Source of the DNA: JAJDXW01 sp965214795
GTDB taxonomy: Bacteria; Pseudomonadota; Gammaproteobacteria; HK1
Assembly (NCBI GenBank): GCA_965214795.1
Contig: OZ243976.1
Coordinates: 744,001-808,000 of the forward strand
Direction: 5' to 3'
DNA length: 64,000 nucleotides
Shown: positions 34,110 to 42,337 of the stretch, piece after piece
How the letters are laid out: the number at the start of each line of letters is the position of its first letter
How positions within the stretch are numbered: position 1 is the first letter of the stretch
Made by a program: the position numbers and the translations under genes
Notes under the pieces: generated by a model
Seen by the model: only the letters and a program-made list of their open reading frames with translations
What the model was told of the DNA's origin: nothing
Databases searched by the model: none

Positions 34110-35096
34110 TCAGCCGGCTCCGGGTTCGGACCCGGATGCGGGCGGGTCCCCGGATCCGGGCCGGTAGCCTTCCCCTTCGTACTTGCGCCCCAGGTAGTCC
34201 CCCGGGAGATAGCGGGACTCGAGCGCGCGGATCCCCCCGATCCCGGTGAACTCGTACCAGTTCTCCATGGGGTGGCCCTTCAGGGTCTCGAGGTGCTCTC
34301 GCTCGAAGGCGGTCCCGCGCGCCTTGAGCCCTTCCAGAAAATCGCGCTCGGCCCGCGCCCCGGCGCGCAGCATCGCGAGCGGGAAGACGGCGACGCTGAA
34401 GCCGATCCGGTCGAGGAACTCGAGCGGCATCTTCGGGGTGGTGCGCCGCGCCGCGTAGCCGCCCATGTTCATCATCTTCGGCCCGGGCACGGACCGGGCG
34501 AAGGTCTCGAACTCCTCCTCGGAGAGGAGCGCGTCGGGAAACGTCATGTCCGCCCCGGCCTCGCGGTAGCGGTTGGCCCGCTCGATCGCCGCACCGAGCC
34601 CCGCCGGACCGCGTGCGTCGGTGCGCGCAATGATGACGAGGTCGTTGTCCCGTCTCGCGTCGGCGGCCGCCCTGAGCTTCCCCTCCATCTCCTCGCAGGG
34701 AACGAGCTCCTTGCCCTGGATGTGGCCGCAGCGTTTGGGGTTCACCTGATCCTCGAGATGGATGGCCGCCACCCCCGCCACCTCGAACTCCCGCACCGCG
34801 CGGATGACGTTGATCGCGTTGCCGTAGCCGGTGTCGGCGTCGGAGATGACGGGGACCGACACCGCCTCGGCGAGGTAGTGGGCCATCATCGTCATCTCCC
34901 CCATGGTGAGGAGGCCGACGTCGGGCTTCCCGAGCAGGGTGTTGGCGACCCCGGAGCCGGTCATGTAGACGGCCGGAAATCCCGCTTCCTCCACGAGCCG
35001 GGCGGCCAGCGCGTTCCAGGCTCCCGGAACCGCGGCCAGCTCCCCGGACCCGAGCATGGCCCGCAACGCCCTGCGTCTGGATTTCGCGTCCTTCAT
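34110..35096 (-). CDS. Isocitrate lyase/PEP mutase family enzyme
   Basis: 328 residues with a TIM-barrel active site. ISDADTGYGN carries the metal-binding Asp86 and Asp88, and KRCGH at 121-125 contains Cys123, the catalytic base of lyases such as 2-methylisocitrate lyase and isocitrate lyase. The size and the opening (MLGSGELAAVPGAWNALAAR) are closest to methylisocitrate lyase/carboxyphosphonoenolpyruvate mutase-like members. No prpC or prpD is near, so the substrate stays open (2,3-dimethylmalate, oxaloacetate and methylisocitrate are options). The C-terminal tail is Gly/Pro/Ser-rich. Confidence 0.82.
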   Translation of the reverse strand: MKDAKSRRRALRAMLGSGELAAVPGAWNALAARLVEEAGFPAVYMTGSGVANTLLGKPDVGLLTMGEMTMMAHYLAEAVSVPVISDADTGYGNAINVIRAVREFEVAGVAAIHLEDQVNPKRCGHIQGKELVPCEEMEGKLRAAADARRDNDLVIIARTDARGPAGLGAAIERANRYREAGADMTFPDALLSEEEFETFARSVPGPKMMNMGGYAARRTTPKMPLEFLDRIGFSVAVFPLAMLRAGARAERDFLEGLKARGTAFEREHLETLKGHPMENWYEFTGIGGIRALESRYLPGDYLGRKYEGEGYRPGSGDPPASGSEPGAG

Positions 35097-35643
35097 CTCG
35101 TTCCTCCCTCCGCCCGCGCCGGAAGTCGCCCTCCGGCGATCCGGGCAAGCGGTCCCGCTCCGCTTTTCGGTCCCGCTCGATCATGAATGCAAATCCGACC
35201 CGACGTGATCGATTTGCATGGAAAGTACCCGAACGGTGAGAGAGACAGCGGAGGCAGCGGGCGTGTCATTCGGGGGTCGTGTCCGTCACCCGACCGCCTT
35301 TGCGCCGATCCTGCGCGGTCGGATGACGCGGTGCCAATCCGTACCTGCCCGGACTTTGCCCCGACACTGACGTGTCGGATGACGCTTCGCCGATCCGGCC
35401 CGCCCGGACCGGGTCCGACCTGCCCGGAACCGGCCGCCTCCCGGTGGGCCGGACGGGCCGCCGGCGCAACCCGATATCGTACCGGGACGCGGCAGGGCTC
35501 CACGCGACGCGGTCTGCGGATTCGTCATGTCGAGGATATCTCTCCCTATAATCCCGGACGATGCGGCGGGCGGTGACAGGAGCCGAGCGAGGCGGGGGGC
35601 GAAGCCGGTCGGCGCGACGACGGCACGCTCCGGCGAGGGAAGG
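35097..35643. other. Intergenic region with a short imperfect repeat
   Basis: About 550 bases between two divergent genes, so promoters for both probably lie here. Near 35310-35400 two units share TCGGATGACGC and then GCC(A/G)ATCCG, a direct repeat with about 65 bases between the units. No open frame looks coding. The 3' end has a GAGGGAAGG ribosome-binding site for the next gene. Confidence 0.4.
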
Positions 35644-36270
35644 ATGTATCGCTATCTGCTGATCTTCCGCTTCGCGCTGCTCAACGCGGCGTGCTTCGGG
35701 ATCCTCGGGGCGGCGTGGCTGCAGGGCTGGCTCGACGCGATGCTGGAGAGTAGCGCACGACTCATGTGCCTCGGGATCTTCGCGACCTTCCTCCTCGGGT
35801 TCGCCATCTGCGCGGTCAAGGTCGTGCGCACCAGCCTCGAGCTCAACCAGGCGCGCGACGGCCGCCCCGCCCTCGGCTCGCGGGCGGCCGGCCACCTCGA
35901 TCGCTTCGCCGCCGCGAACGGGGGCGACCGCCGGATCGCGACCGACCTCCTTCGCTTCCGCATGGCGGCCTACATCTCGATCGTCGGCCACATCGCGAAC
36001 ACCCTGGTGTTCCTCGGGCTCATCGGCACGGTCATCGGGTTCATCGTGGCGCTCTCGAGCGTCGATCCGGAGGTGACCGGGAACGTCCGCCAGATCGCGC
36101 CGATGGTGTCGAGCCTCATCGACGGGATGGGCATCGCGCTCTACACGACCCTCGTCGGCGCGGTGCTCCACGTCTGGCTGATCGTCAACCACCGGATGCT
36201 GGCGACCGGCACCCTCCACCTTTACAACGCGATCGTCGAGCTCGGAGAGCGGCGTGCAGTCTCCCTTTGA
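35644..36270 (+). CDS. MotA/TolQ/ExbB-like proton channel protein
   Basis: 208 residues with three or four transmembrane helices: LLIFRFALLNAACFGILGAAWL, then CLGIFATFLLGFAICAVKVV. The signature is IANTLVFLGLIGTVIGFIVAL with VSSLIDGMGIALYTTLVGAVL, the two pore helices of TolQ/ExbB/MotA stators, which use proton flow to drive a partner. The ATG at 35644 follows GAGGGAAGG. The next gene overlaps it by 17 bases and encodes a single-pass protein in the place where TolR/ExbD would be expected. Confidence 0.75.
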   Translation: MYRYLLIFRFALLNAACFGILGAAWLQGWLDAMLESSARLMCLGIFATFLLGFAICAVKVVRTSLELNQARDGRPALGSRAAGHLDRFAAANGGDRRIATDLLRFRMAAYISIVGHIANTLVFLGLIGTVIGFIVALSSVDPEVTGNVRQIAPMVSSLIDGMGIALYTTLVGAVLHVWLIVNHRMLATGTLHLYNAIVELGERRAVSL

Positions 36271-36856
36271 AGGATTCGCGGAGGAGAGCACCGGGACCGT
36301 CTTTCGCGACGTCACCCTGCTCACCCTCATCGGCTTCGTGGCGATGGTCATCATGCTGCTCCCGCATGTGCGAAAGGCCGAGGACGAGACCCAGGACCAC
36401 CGCGCGCCCGGCAACGTCATCGTGGAGATCCACTGGCCGCCGGACATGCCTTATGACGTCGATCTGTGGGTGCGGGCGCCCGAGGACGTGCCGGTCGGCT
36501 TCTACAACCAGGGGAGCGAGTACTTCAATCTCCTGCGCGACGACCTCGGAGACGTGGCCGACGCGACCGGTCTCAACTACGAGATCACGTACAGCCGCGG
36601 GATCCCGGCCGGGGAGTACATCGTGAACGTGCACATGTACGGGCTGATTCCGGCCGGGATCGAGGTCCCGGTGAAGGTCGTGGTGAGCGTCCGCAAGCAG
36701 TTCGACGTCGCGCGCCAGATCCTCCAGACCACCGTCAACCTCGTTCGCCGCAACCAGGAAGAGACCGCGTTCCGGTTTCGCCTGGACGGAGAAGGGGAGC
36801 TCGTCGAGGAGAGCGTGACCACCATTCGGCGGCGCTTGGTGACGGTGGGGCGTTGA
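36254..36856 (+). CDS. Single-pass membrane protein, possible ExbD/TolR-position partner
   Basis: 200 residues. A short cytoplasmic N-terminus leads to one transmembrane helix (DVTLLTLIGFVAMVIMLLPHV), then a periplasmic beta-rich domain (NVIVEIHWPPDMPYDVDLWV, then GEYIVNVHMYGL). The topology is the ExbD/TolR one, but the Asp of the membrane helix that ExbD/TolR use for proton transfer is not in the middle of the helix, and the periplasmic domain is not ExbD-like; it looks more like a DUF2135-type beta sandwich. The start is GTG at 36254, inside the preceding gene. It is probably the stator partner or a cargo-binding relative (inference). Confidence 0.55.
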   Translation: MQSPFEGFAEESTGTVFRDVTLLTLIGFVAMVIMLLPHVRKAEDETQDHRAPGNVIVEIHWPPDMPYDVDLWVRAPEDVPVGFYNQGSEYFNLLRDDLGDVADATGLNYEITYSRGIPAGEYIVNVHMYGLIPAGIEVPVKVVVSVRKQFDVARQILQTTVNLVRRNQEETAFRFRLDGEGELVEESVTTIRRRLVTVGR

Positions 36857-37000
36857 TGCGCGTGCCGGCCTCCGCCGAATCCACCGGGGCCGCCGGGGCC
36901 GCCCGGATCGGTCCTTCCGACCGGGCGGCCGATGCGGGCGGGCCCGACGGACCCCACCGACCGAGCGCCTCCGCACCGGCGACGTGGAGTGACCCGAGCC

Positions 37001-37255
37001 CTTCCCGTGCCCTACCTCTCCCCGCTGGGCTTCATGCGCAGCGTATCATGGAAGTCATTGTTTTCCGGCCCTTTGCTTTTTCCGTGAACGGCGCATCGAG
37101 TGACAAACCAGTCCCCGGACGGTCCCGATGCGGCCGAGGCCCGAGGAGTCTGGCTTGGGCAGTCATCGACAGATAGGGCAGATAGATTGCAAGCAATTGA
37201 ATTGATATGAATTTTCATATTCGAATTCCAGCGAGGAGATGTGGGGCACGGGTAG
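37001..37255. mobile_element. MITE-like element, family 1, copy B (8-bp target duplication)
   Basis: A 255-bp element and the inverted copy of 1838-2084. The ends read CTTCCCGTGCCCTACCTC and, reverse-complemented, CTACCCGTGCCCCACATC. Flanks are CCCGAGCC and CCCGAGCT, a target duplication with 7 of 8 bases alike. The interior aligns over nearly the full length with copy A, with small indels. It lies inside the TolQ/MotA-like operon, between the second gene and the 172-residue membrane protein, and so may cut the operon's transcript. Confidence 0.8.
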
Positions 37256-37395
37256 CCCGAGCTTGCCCGAAATCGCCCCTCTGGGCTGCCGCAGGCCGCC
37301 CATGTATAACGGCAACCTGTTGATTTTCATGGATCCCGATTCCTGTCTCATCCGGCGGATAGCGTAGAATCCGATTTTTGAGATAGGTTCCCGTC

Positions 37396-37914
37396 ATGAG
37401 CCTGCTCGTCTACTTCTTCTTCGCGGCGGTGCTTGCCGCGGTGTTGCTCGCCACCATCGCGATCTGGGCCCCGCGCCGCACCGTGCCGAGGGCTGCGGCG
37501 GTCATCCTCGCGGTGGCCCTGCTCCCCGCGAGCTACGTCGCCCTCACCGAGATCCTGGGGCGACCCAAGCCGGTGGCCCACGAGTGGTGGAGCGACCGGA
37601 CCGCCGACGCGGTCCTCCTCGGCACTACCGTCGACGAGGGGCGGGCAATCTATCTCTGGGTCCGGCTCGACGGCGAGACGCGGCCCCGCTACTACCGGCT
37701 TCCGTGGCGGAGGACGGTGGCGGAGCGGATCCAGGAAGCGACCGACGAGGCCGTGCGGACTCGAGGGCGCATCGAGATCAAGGACTTCTTCTCGAGCCGA
37801 GCCTGGGAGAACCTCGGACACGTCAACATCGACATCGTTCCCCCGAGCGCGCCCCCGCTCAAGCCTCCCCCGCCGCCCGCCCGGGTCTTCGACCCGAAGG
37901 GCAACGCCATATGA
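37396..37914 (+). CDS. Membrane protein of unknown function
   Basis: 172 residues. Two N-terminal transmembrane helices (LLVYFFFAAVLAAVLLATIAI and AAAVILAVALLPASYVAL) are followed by a soluble domain with WVRLDGETRPRYYRLPWRR and a C-terminal proline-rich tail (PPSAPPLKPPPPPARVFD). The spacing and strand make it the likely third gene of the TolQ/MotA-like operon before the MITE entered. The proline-rich tail could span the cell wall or bind a partner. The family is not recognised. Confidence 0.6.
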   Translation: MSLLVYFFFAAVLAAVLLATIAIWAPRRTVPRAAAVILAVALLPASYVALTEILGRPKPVAHEWWSDRTADAVLLGTTVDEGRAIYLWVRLDGETRPRYYRLPWRRTVAERIQEATDEAVRTRGRIEIKDFFSSRAWENLGHVNIDIVPPSAPPLKPPPPPARVFDPKGNAI

Positions 37915-38296
37915 CGCCGCCGCTCGCGTTGCGAATGCCGCAACCGGAGACGCGCGGTTCGGGCGCGGGGACGGGCGGGGGAGGCGAAGGGCTCGCTCCC
38001 ACGGCGGCGGTCGCGGGTGAAGGCTCGTCCCCCTCGCAGAGCGGGGCGAGCACGAGGCGTTCCGACCGCGAGGCGGCCCGCCGGTCCGCCGGTCCGCCGG
38101 TCCGCGCGCGGGGACCAGACTGTACGGGTAGACGCGCCCGGCGCCGATTCCGGCCCGCCGATCCGCGCGCGGGGGCCAGGCCGCGCAGGCCGGAGGGCGC
38201 GGGTCGGATCGGGGAAGGGGGGCGGGTTCGCCCGGGCCGGAGGGGCTCGCGGGATATACTCGCGCCGATCCGAAGCGACCAAGGTGGGAGAGAACG
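37915..38296. other. GC-rich intergenic region with short tandem repeats
   Basis: Contains about three tandem GCCGGTCC units near 38075-38105, and two copies of CCGNTCCGCGCGCGGGG near 38097 and 38158. No convincing reading frame. GTGGGAGAG just before 38297 serves as ribosome-binding site for the next gene. Confidence 0.45.
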
Positions 38297-39143
38297 ATGA
38301 GCACCATCCTGGTTCCATTCCGAGATGACGCGACCGCTCAGGCCGCCCTCGACCTCGCCTGCCGGGCATCCGCCGCCCGCGGCGCGTGCGTCGAGGGCCT
38401 GTTCATCCAGACGGCCCCGCTCGTCTACGCGAGCGAAGGGATCGCCATTGGCGGGTACGTGACCCAGCTTGCCGACGAGGAGCTTCGGCGGAGCGACGAC
38501 GCACGCGCGCGTTTCATCGAGCGGGTGCGCGCAAACGGCATCGACTTCGTCGAGGAAGGGGAGGAAGCGGAGGGGGGGGGCGCGCGCCGTATGGCGGCAG
38601 ATCGACGGCCTCGGGGAGCAAATCGTCGGCGAGTACGGGCGCATCTTCGACTTCATCGCCATCGGCCGCGAGACCGACGACTCATCCCCCGACTGGAACG
38701 TTCTCTGCGAGGCGGCCCTGTTCGAGAGCGGCCGTCTGCTGCTCCTCGCCCCGCCATCCCTTCCCCCCACCTTCGGCGAGCGCCTCGCGGTCCTCTGGAA
38801 CGGCAGCACCGAGACGGCCCGCACCCTGGCGCGAGCGATGCCCCTGCTTCAGGCGGCCGGGGAGGTAGTGGTGTGCGCGGTCGAAGGCGTCCACGTCCCC
38901 GGGCCGGACGTGGACCAGGTCGCGCGGTGCCTCGCCGCCAACCGCATTGACGCGAGCACCCACGTGACCGCGCTCGACGGCCGCGCCCCGGGGCCGGCGG
39001 TGCTCGACGACGCGATGGGGGTCGGCCCCGACATGCTGCTCAAGGGCGCCTATGCGCAGAGCCGCCTTCGGCAGATGATCTTCGGGGGCCCGACGCGGCA
39101 CATCCTGAAGTACGCCGAGCTGCCGGTGGTCATGGGCCACTGA
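38297..39143 (+). pseudogene. Universal stress protein (UspA-like), frameshifted at a G9 run
   Basis: The frame from ATG 38297 (MSTILVPFRDDATAQAALDLA) has a normal UspA start. It reads through an acidic stretch and then loses homology just after a run of nine G at 38572-38580. The rest continues in the next frame: VWRQIDGLGEQIVGEYGRI, then LAVLWNGSTETARTLARAM and the C-terminal GGPTRHILKYAELPVVMGH, which is the UspA nucleotide-binding G-x2-G-x9-G(S/T) end. With eight G the two parts would join into a 281-residue tandem UspA. Real mutation, phase variation and sequencing error are all possible. Confidence 0.7.
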
Positions 39144-39174
39144 GGGCCCGGCAAGGAGGAGCGAAGGGCGGCGG

Positions 39175-39310
39175 TACGGCCACTGCATGCAACGGTTCAA
39201 GCCCCGGGCCGGTCGGATGAGTACGACGTAGTCCGACCCCGGAGAGCCTCCGTGCGATGCCGAGGTTGCGTTTTCGGCCAACCCGAGCCGCAGCGGGAAA
39301 GGCCCTTGGG
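39175..39310 (+). repeat. Dispersed intergenic repeat, family 3, copy B
   Basis: Matches 19262-19400 in the opposite orientation (about 70% by eye), with the shared blocks ACGGTTCAAGCCCCGGG, GGATGAG and GCCTCCGTGCGATG. It lies in the gap between the stress-protein pseudogene and msrA, which has no other feature. Confidence 0.45.
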
Positions 39311-39431
39311 CCACGGAACGAAACCGGCAAGGAGGAGCAGAGGGCCGCAGAGGGCCCCGGAACGAAGCCGGCGAAGACGACCGGAGAGCCGAAAGGAAGA
39401 TCACCCCCCCGAATCGAGGAGCAGAAGCGCC

Positions 39432-40082
39432 ATGTGGTTCCGGAACAAGAAGACCGAGATGCCGTCCCCGGACGCCGCCCTGCCCGGCCGGACGGCAAGA
39501 ATGCCCGTGCCTGACGCGCACTACGTCAACGGCAACCGGCTCGAGCCCCCGTTCCCGGACGGGCTCGCGCTCGCGATGTTCGGCATGGGCTGCTTCTGGG
39601 GGGCGGAACGCCGCTACTGGGAGATGCAGGGCGTGTGGTCCACGTCCGTGGGCTATGCCGGCGGCCACACCCCCAACCCCACCTACGAGGAAGTGTGCAG
39701 CGGCCGCACCGGCCACAACGAGGTGGTCCGGGTCGTCTTCGACCCGGAGGTCGCGGACTACGACGCTCTTCTCCGGCGCTTCTGGGAGAGCCACGACCCG
39801 ACCCAGGGAATGCGCCAGGGCAATGACGTCGGCACCCAGTACCGGTCGGGGATCTACTTCACTTCCGGCGAGCAGGAAGCCGCGGCGGCCGCATCGCGCG
39901 ACGCATTCCAGGCGGCGCTGGCCGCGTCCGGGTATGGCCGCATCACGACCGAGATCCGGGAGGCGCCCGAGTTCTACTACGCCGAGGACTACCACCAGCA
40001 GTACCTTGCGAAGGTCCCGCGGGGGTATTGCGGTCTCGGGGGGATCGGGGTCGCGTTCCCGGCCGCCGTCGAACGGGCCTGA
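39432..40082 (+). CDS. msrA: Peptide-methionine (S)-S-oxide reductase MsrA
   Basis: 216 residues. It reduces methionine-S-sulfoxide in proteins and peptides. The catalytic Cys54 lies in the GCFWGAERRYWE motif, followed by GYAGGHTPNPTYEEVCSGRTGH, DPTQGMRQGNDVGTQYRS and the FYYAEDYHQQYL end that contributes to the active site. It is a Cys, not a Sec, enzyme despite selA/selB nearby. The C-terminal VPRGYCGLGG keeps a possible resolving Cys. The ATG at 39432 starts a short extension of about 30 residues before the core. It stands alone or heads an operon with selA (176-base gap). Confidence 0.92.
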   Translation: MWFRNKKTEMPSPDAALPGRTARMPVPDAHYVNGNRLEPPFPDGLALAMFGMGCFWGAERRYWEMQGVWSTSVGYAGGHTPNPTYEEVCSGRTGHNEVVRVVFDPEVADYDALLRRFWESHDPTQGMRQGNDVGTQYRSGIYFTSGEQEAAAAASRDAFQAALAASGYGRITTEIREAPEFYYAEDYHQQYLAKVPRGYCGLGGIGVAFPAAVERA

Positions 40083-40258
40083 GAGGCCGGGCGGCCCAGG
40101 CGGGCTCGGGCAGGACGGAGCGGGTTCCGGCGGCTCCGGGCGAGACCGGACGGAGCGGAGAGAGACGGGGGCCGGGCCTCGCCTCGCCGAGGCGCGGCGG
40201 CGTGGGGAGGCATGCGGCGGCGTGGACCGGGTGGAACCGACACCGGATCGGAGGAGCC

Positions 40259-42001
40259 ATGCCGGCGGCTGAAGGCGGCGGGAACTTGGCGTTCCTCCCC
40301 GGGGTCGATCGGATCCTGAGAAGACCCGAGGTCGCGGCGTGCGCGCGCGAGCACGGGCGCGAGCTCGTGGTGGAGTCGGTGCGGGGAGCGATCGACGAGC
40401 TTCGGGCGGTGGCCCGGCGCGAAGGCCGCAGGACCAGACCGGAACCGGAACCGGGATCAGGGGCGGACCCGGGATCAGGGGCGAGGCCGGGGGCGGAAGC
40501 GGAAGACACCGAACGGCTCGTCGCCGAAGCGGCGCTTCGCCGTGCGGGGGCCGCGGTCGCCCCGTCGCTGCGTCCGGTCCTCAACCTGAGCGGCACGGTC
40601 CTTCATACCAACCTCGGACGCGCCGAGCTTCCCGAGGTGGCCGTCGAGGCGATGGCCGAGGCGGCCCGCTCCGCCGTGAACCTGGAGGTCGACCTCGCCT
40701 CCGGCAAGCGGGGAGAACGCGACAACCACATCGAGGCCTGGCTCACCCGGCTGACCGGCGCCGAAGCGGCAACGGTGGTGAACAACAACGCGGCCGCCGT
40801 CCTGCTGGTGCTCAACACCCTCGCGCTCGGCCGCGAGGTACCGGTGTCGCGGGGAGAGCTCATCGAGATCGGCGGCTCCTTCCGCCTTCCCGAGATCATG
40901 AGCCGGGCCGGCTGCCGCCTGGTCGAGATCGGGACCACCAACCGGACCCACCTCGAAGACTTCGCGCGCGCCATCGGCGAGCGGACCGGGGCGGTGATGA
41001 CCGTGCACACCAGCAACTATGTCGTCGAGGGGTTCACCGCCGCCCCGGAGCCGGCGCGGGTCGCCGCGCTCGCGCGCGAGCGCGGCGTGCCGTGGGTCCA
41101 CGATCTCGGGAGCGGGACGCTGGTCGCGCTCGAACGGTTCGGGCTTCCCCGCGAGCCGACTCCCCGGGAGGCGCTCGCGAGCGGGGCGGACCTCGTCACC
41201 TTCAGCGGAGACAAGCTGCTCGGCGGACCGCAGTCGGGGGTCGTCGCGGGACGCGCGGACCTCGTGACCGCCGTGCGCCGCAACCCGATGAAGCGGGCCC
41301 TGCGGGTCGACAAGATCACCCTGGCCGCCCTCGGCGCCTTGCTGCCCCTCCACGCGAACCCGGAGCGCCTGGTTCGAGAGCTGCCCCCCCTGCGGCGGCT
41401 GGTACGGCCGGAGGCGAAGATCCGGGCGCTCGCCGAGCGCGTCGCGGCGGCGCTCCACGGCCGGTTCGGGGGGAGCGTGGAGGTGGTCGGGTGCGCGAGC
41501 CGGATCGGGAGCGGAGCGCTTCCCGTCGATACCCTGCCGAGTGCCGGCATCGCCCTCCGGCCGCCGCCGGCCGGGGGCGGGCGTTCGTCCGGGAGCCGGC
41601 GCGCGTCGGGCCGGCGGGTCGAGGAGCTCGCGGCCGCCCTCCGCACGCTTCCCCGGCCGATCATCGGACGGATCCGGGAGGGAGCACTCGTCCTCGACCT
41701 CCGGTGCCTGGAGCGCGAGTCCGATCTGCTGGACGCCCTGGCGCCCCTGCTCCTCGGCGAAGAGGCGGGGAACGCCCACCGTGAGGGCCTCGGCCCCTCC
41801 GGCGGCGCGGGCGGCGCGAAGGTGGGCGGCGGGAGCGCCGGGAGCACGGGCGGGGGAAGCGGGAGCGCCGGGAGCGCCGGGAGCGCGGAGATCGGAGCTC
41901 GGTTTCCGCGCGCCCGGCTCGAGCGGCCAGAAGCAGGCGCCGCGGAACGCCTGCGCACGGTTCCGGCAGAAATCCCTCCCGAAGAAAATCGAAAACAATG
42001 A
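40259..42001 (+). CDS. selA: L-seryl-tRNA(Sec) selenium transferase with low-complexity extensions
   Basis: 580 residues; SelA is usually about 460. It converts Ser-tRNA(Sec) to Sec-tRNA(Sec) with PLP and selenophosphate. The core is typical: LRPVLNLSGTVLHTNLGRAELP, TGAEAATVVNNNAAAVLLVL, and the PLP lysine Lys319 in FSGDKLLGGPQSG. Extra length comes from a Pro/Glu/Gly insert (about residues 62-82) and a C-terminal tail of about 75 residues rich in Gly, Ser and Ala (for example SAGSTGGGSGSAGSAGSA). GGAGG precedes the ATG. selB follows after a 336-base spacer. No selC or selD is in view. Confidence 0.9.
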   Translation: MPAAEGGGNLAFLPGVDRILRRPEVAACAREHGRELVVESVRGAIDELRAVARREGRRTRPEPEPGSGADPGSGARPGAEAEDTERLVAEAALRRAGAAVAPSLRPVLNLSGTVLHTNLGRAELPEVAVEAMAEAARSAVNLEVDLASGKRGERDNHIEAWLTRLTGAEAATVVNNNAAAVLLVLNTLALGREVPVSRGELIEIGGSFRLPEIMSRAGCRLVEIGTTNRTHLEDFARAIGERTGAVMTVHTSNYVVEGFTAAPEPARVAALARERGVPWVHDLGSGTLVALERFGLPREPTPREALASGADLVTFSGDKLLGGPQSGVVAGRADLVTAVRRNPMKRALRVDKITLAALGALLPLHANPERLVRELPPLRRLVRPEAKIRALAERVAAALHGRFGGSVEVVGCASRIGSGALPVDTLPSAGIALRPPPAGGGRSSGSRRASGRRVEELAAALRTLPRPIIGRIREGALVLDLRCLERESDLLDALAPLLLGEEAGNAHREGLGPSGGAGGAKVGGGSAGSTGGGSGSAGSAGSAEIGARFPRARLERPEAGAAERLRTVPAEIPPEENRKQ

Positions 42002-42026
42002 ACAAATTATTTCACGTGTGTAAATC

Positions 42027-42184
42027 GCCCCGATTCCGGCCCGCAGTTCTCATTTTGGCGCCTGACTTCGCCCTGAGTCGCAAGCCGCCTTCTCCTTGCG
42101 ACTCGATCCGGGGCGGATCGACGGTCGTGCCGATCCTGCTGCGGAACCCGACGAGCAAAATGAGAATTGTGGGACTTCGGCCCC
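42027..42184. repeat. Palindromic element between selA and selB
   Basis: Long inverted ends: CGCAGTTCTCATTTTG at about 42042-42057 pairs with CAAAATGAGAATTGTGGG at about 42156-42173, and the similarity continues outward. Inside, GAGTCGCAAG (42075-42084) and CTTGCGACTC (42095-42104) form a perfect 10-bp hairpin with a 10-base loop. It begins 25 bases after the selA stop. It could be a small transposon-derived element or a transcription terminator. The remaining 42002-42337 holds no gene; no tRNA(Sec) was found. Confidence 0.5.
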
Positions 42185-42337
42185 ATCTTGCCCCGTTCTT
42201 CCCATGATGCGGGAAACTTTCCAACAGAATTTTCTGCGACGCAGACTTCTACCGCCGCGGGAACGAATCGAACGGCTCGGCCAGCTCGATCAGCCGAATC
42301 GAAGCGAACACTGCGCGCGCCGGAAGGAAACGCCGGG

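Noticed and set aside
35300..35400. Short direct repeats as an attachment site or CRISPR-like array
   Set aside because: Only two imperfect units are present, with no further copies and no integrase nearby.
39432..40082. MsrA as a selenoprotein because selA/selB follow
   Set aside because: The catalytic codon in GCFWG is TGC (Cys) and the frame has no internal TGA.
42002..42337. Possible tRNA(Sec) gene (selC) between selA and selB
   Set aside because: The hairpin there has no T-arm consensus, no UCA anticodon with a long variable arm and no acceptor-stem pairing; it is a palindromic repeat.
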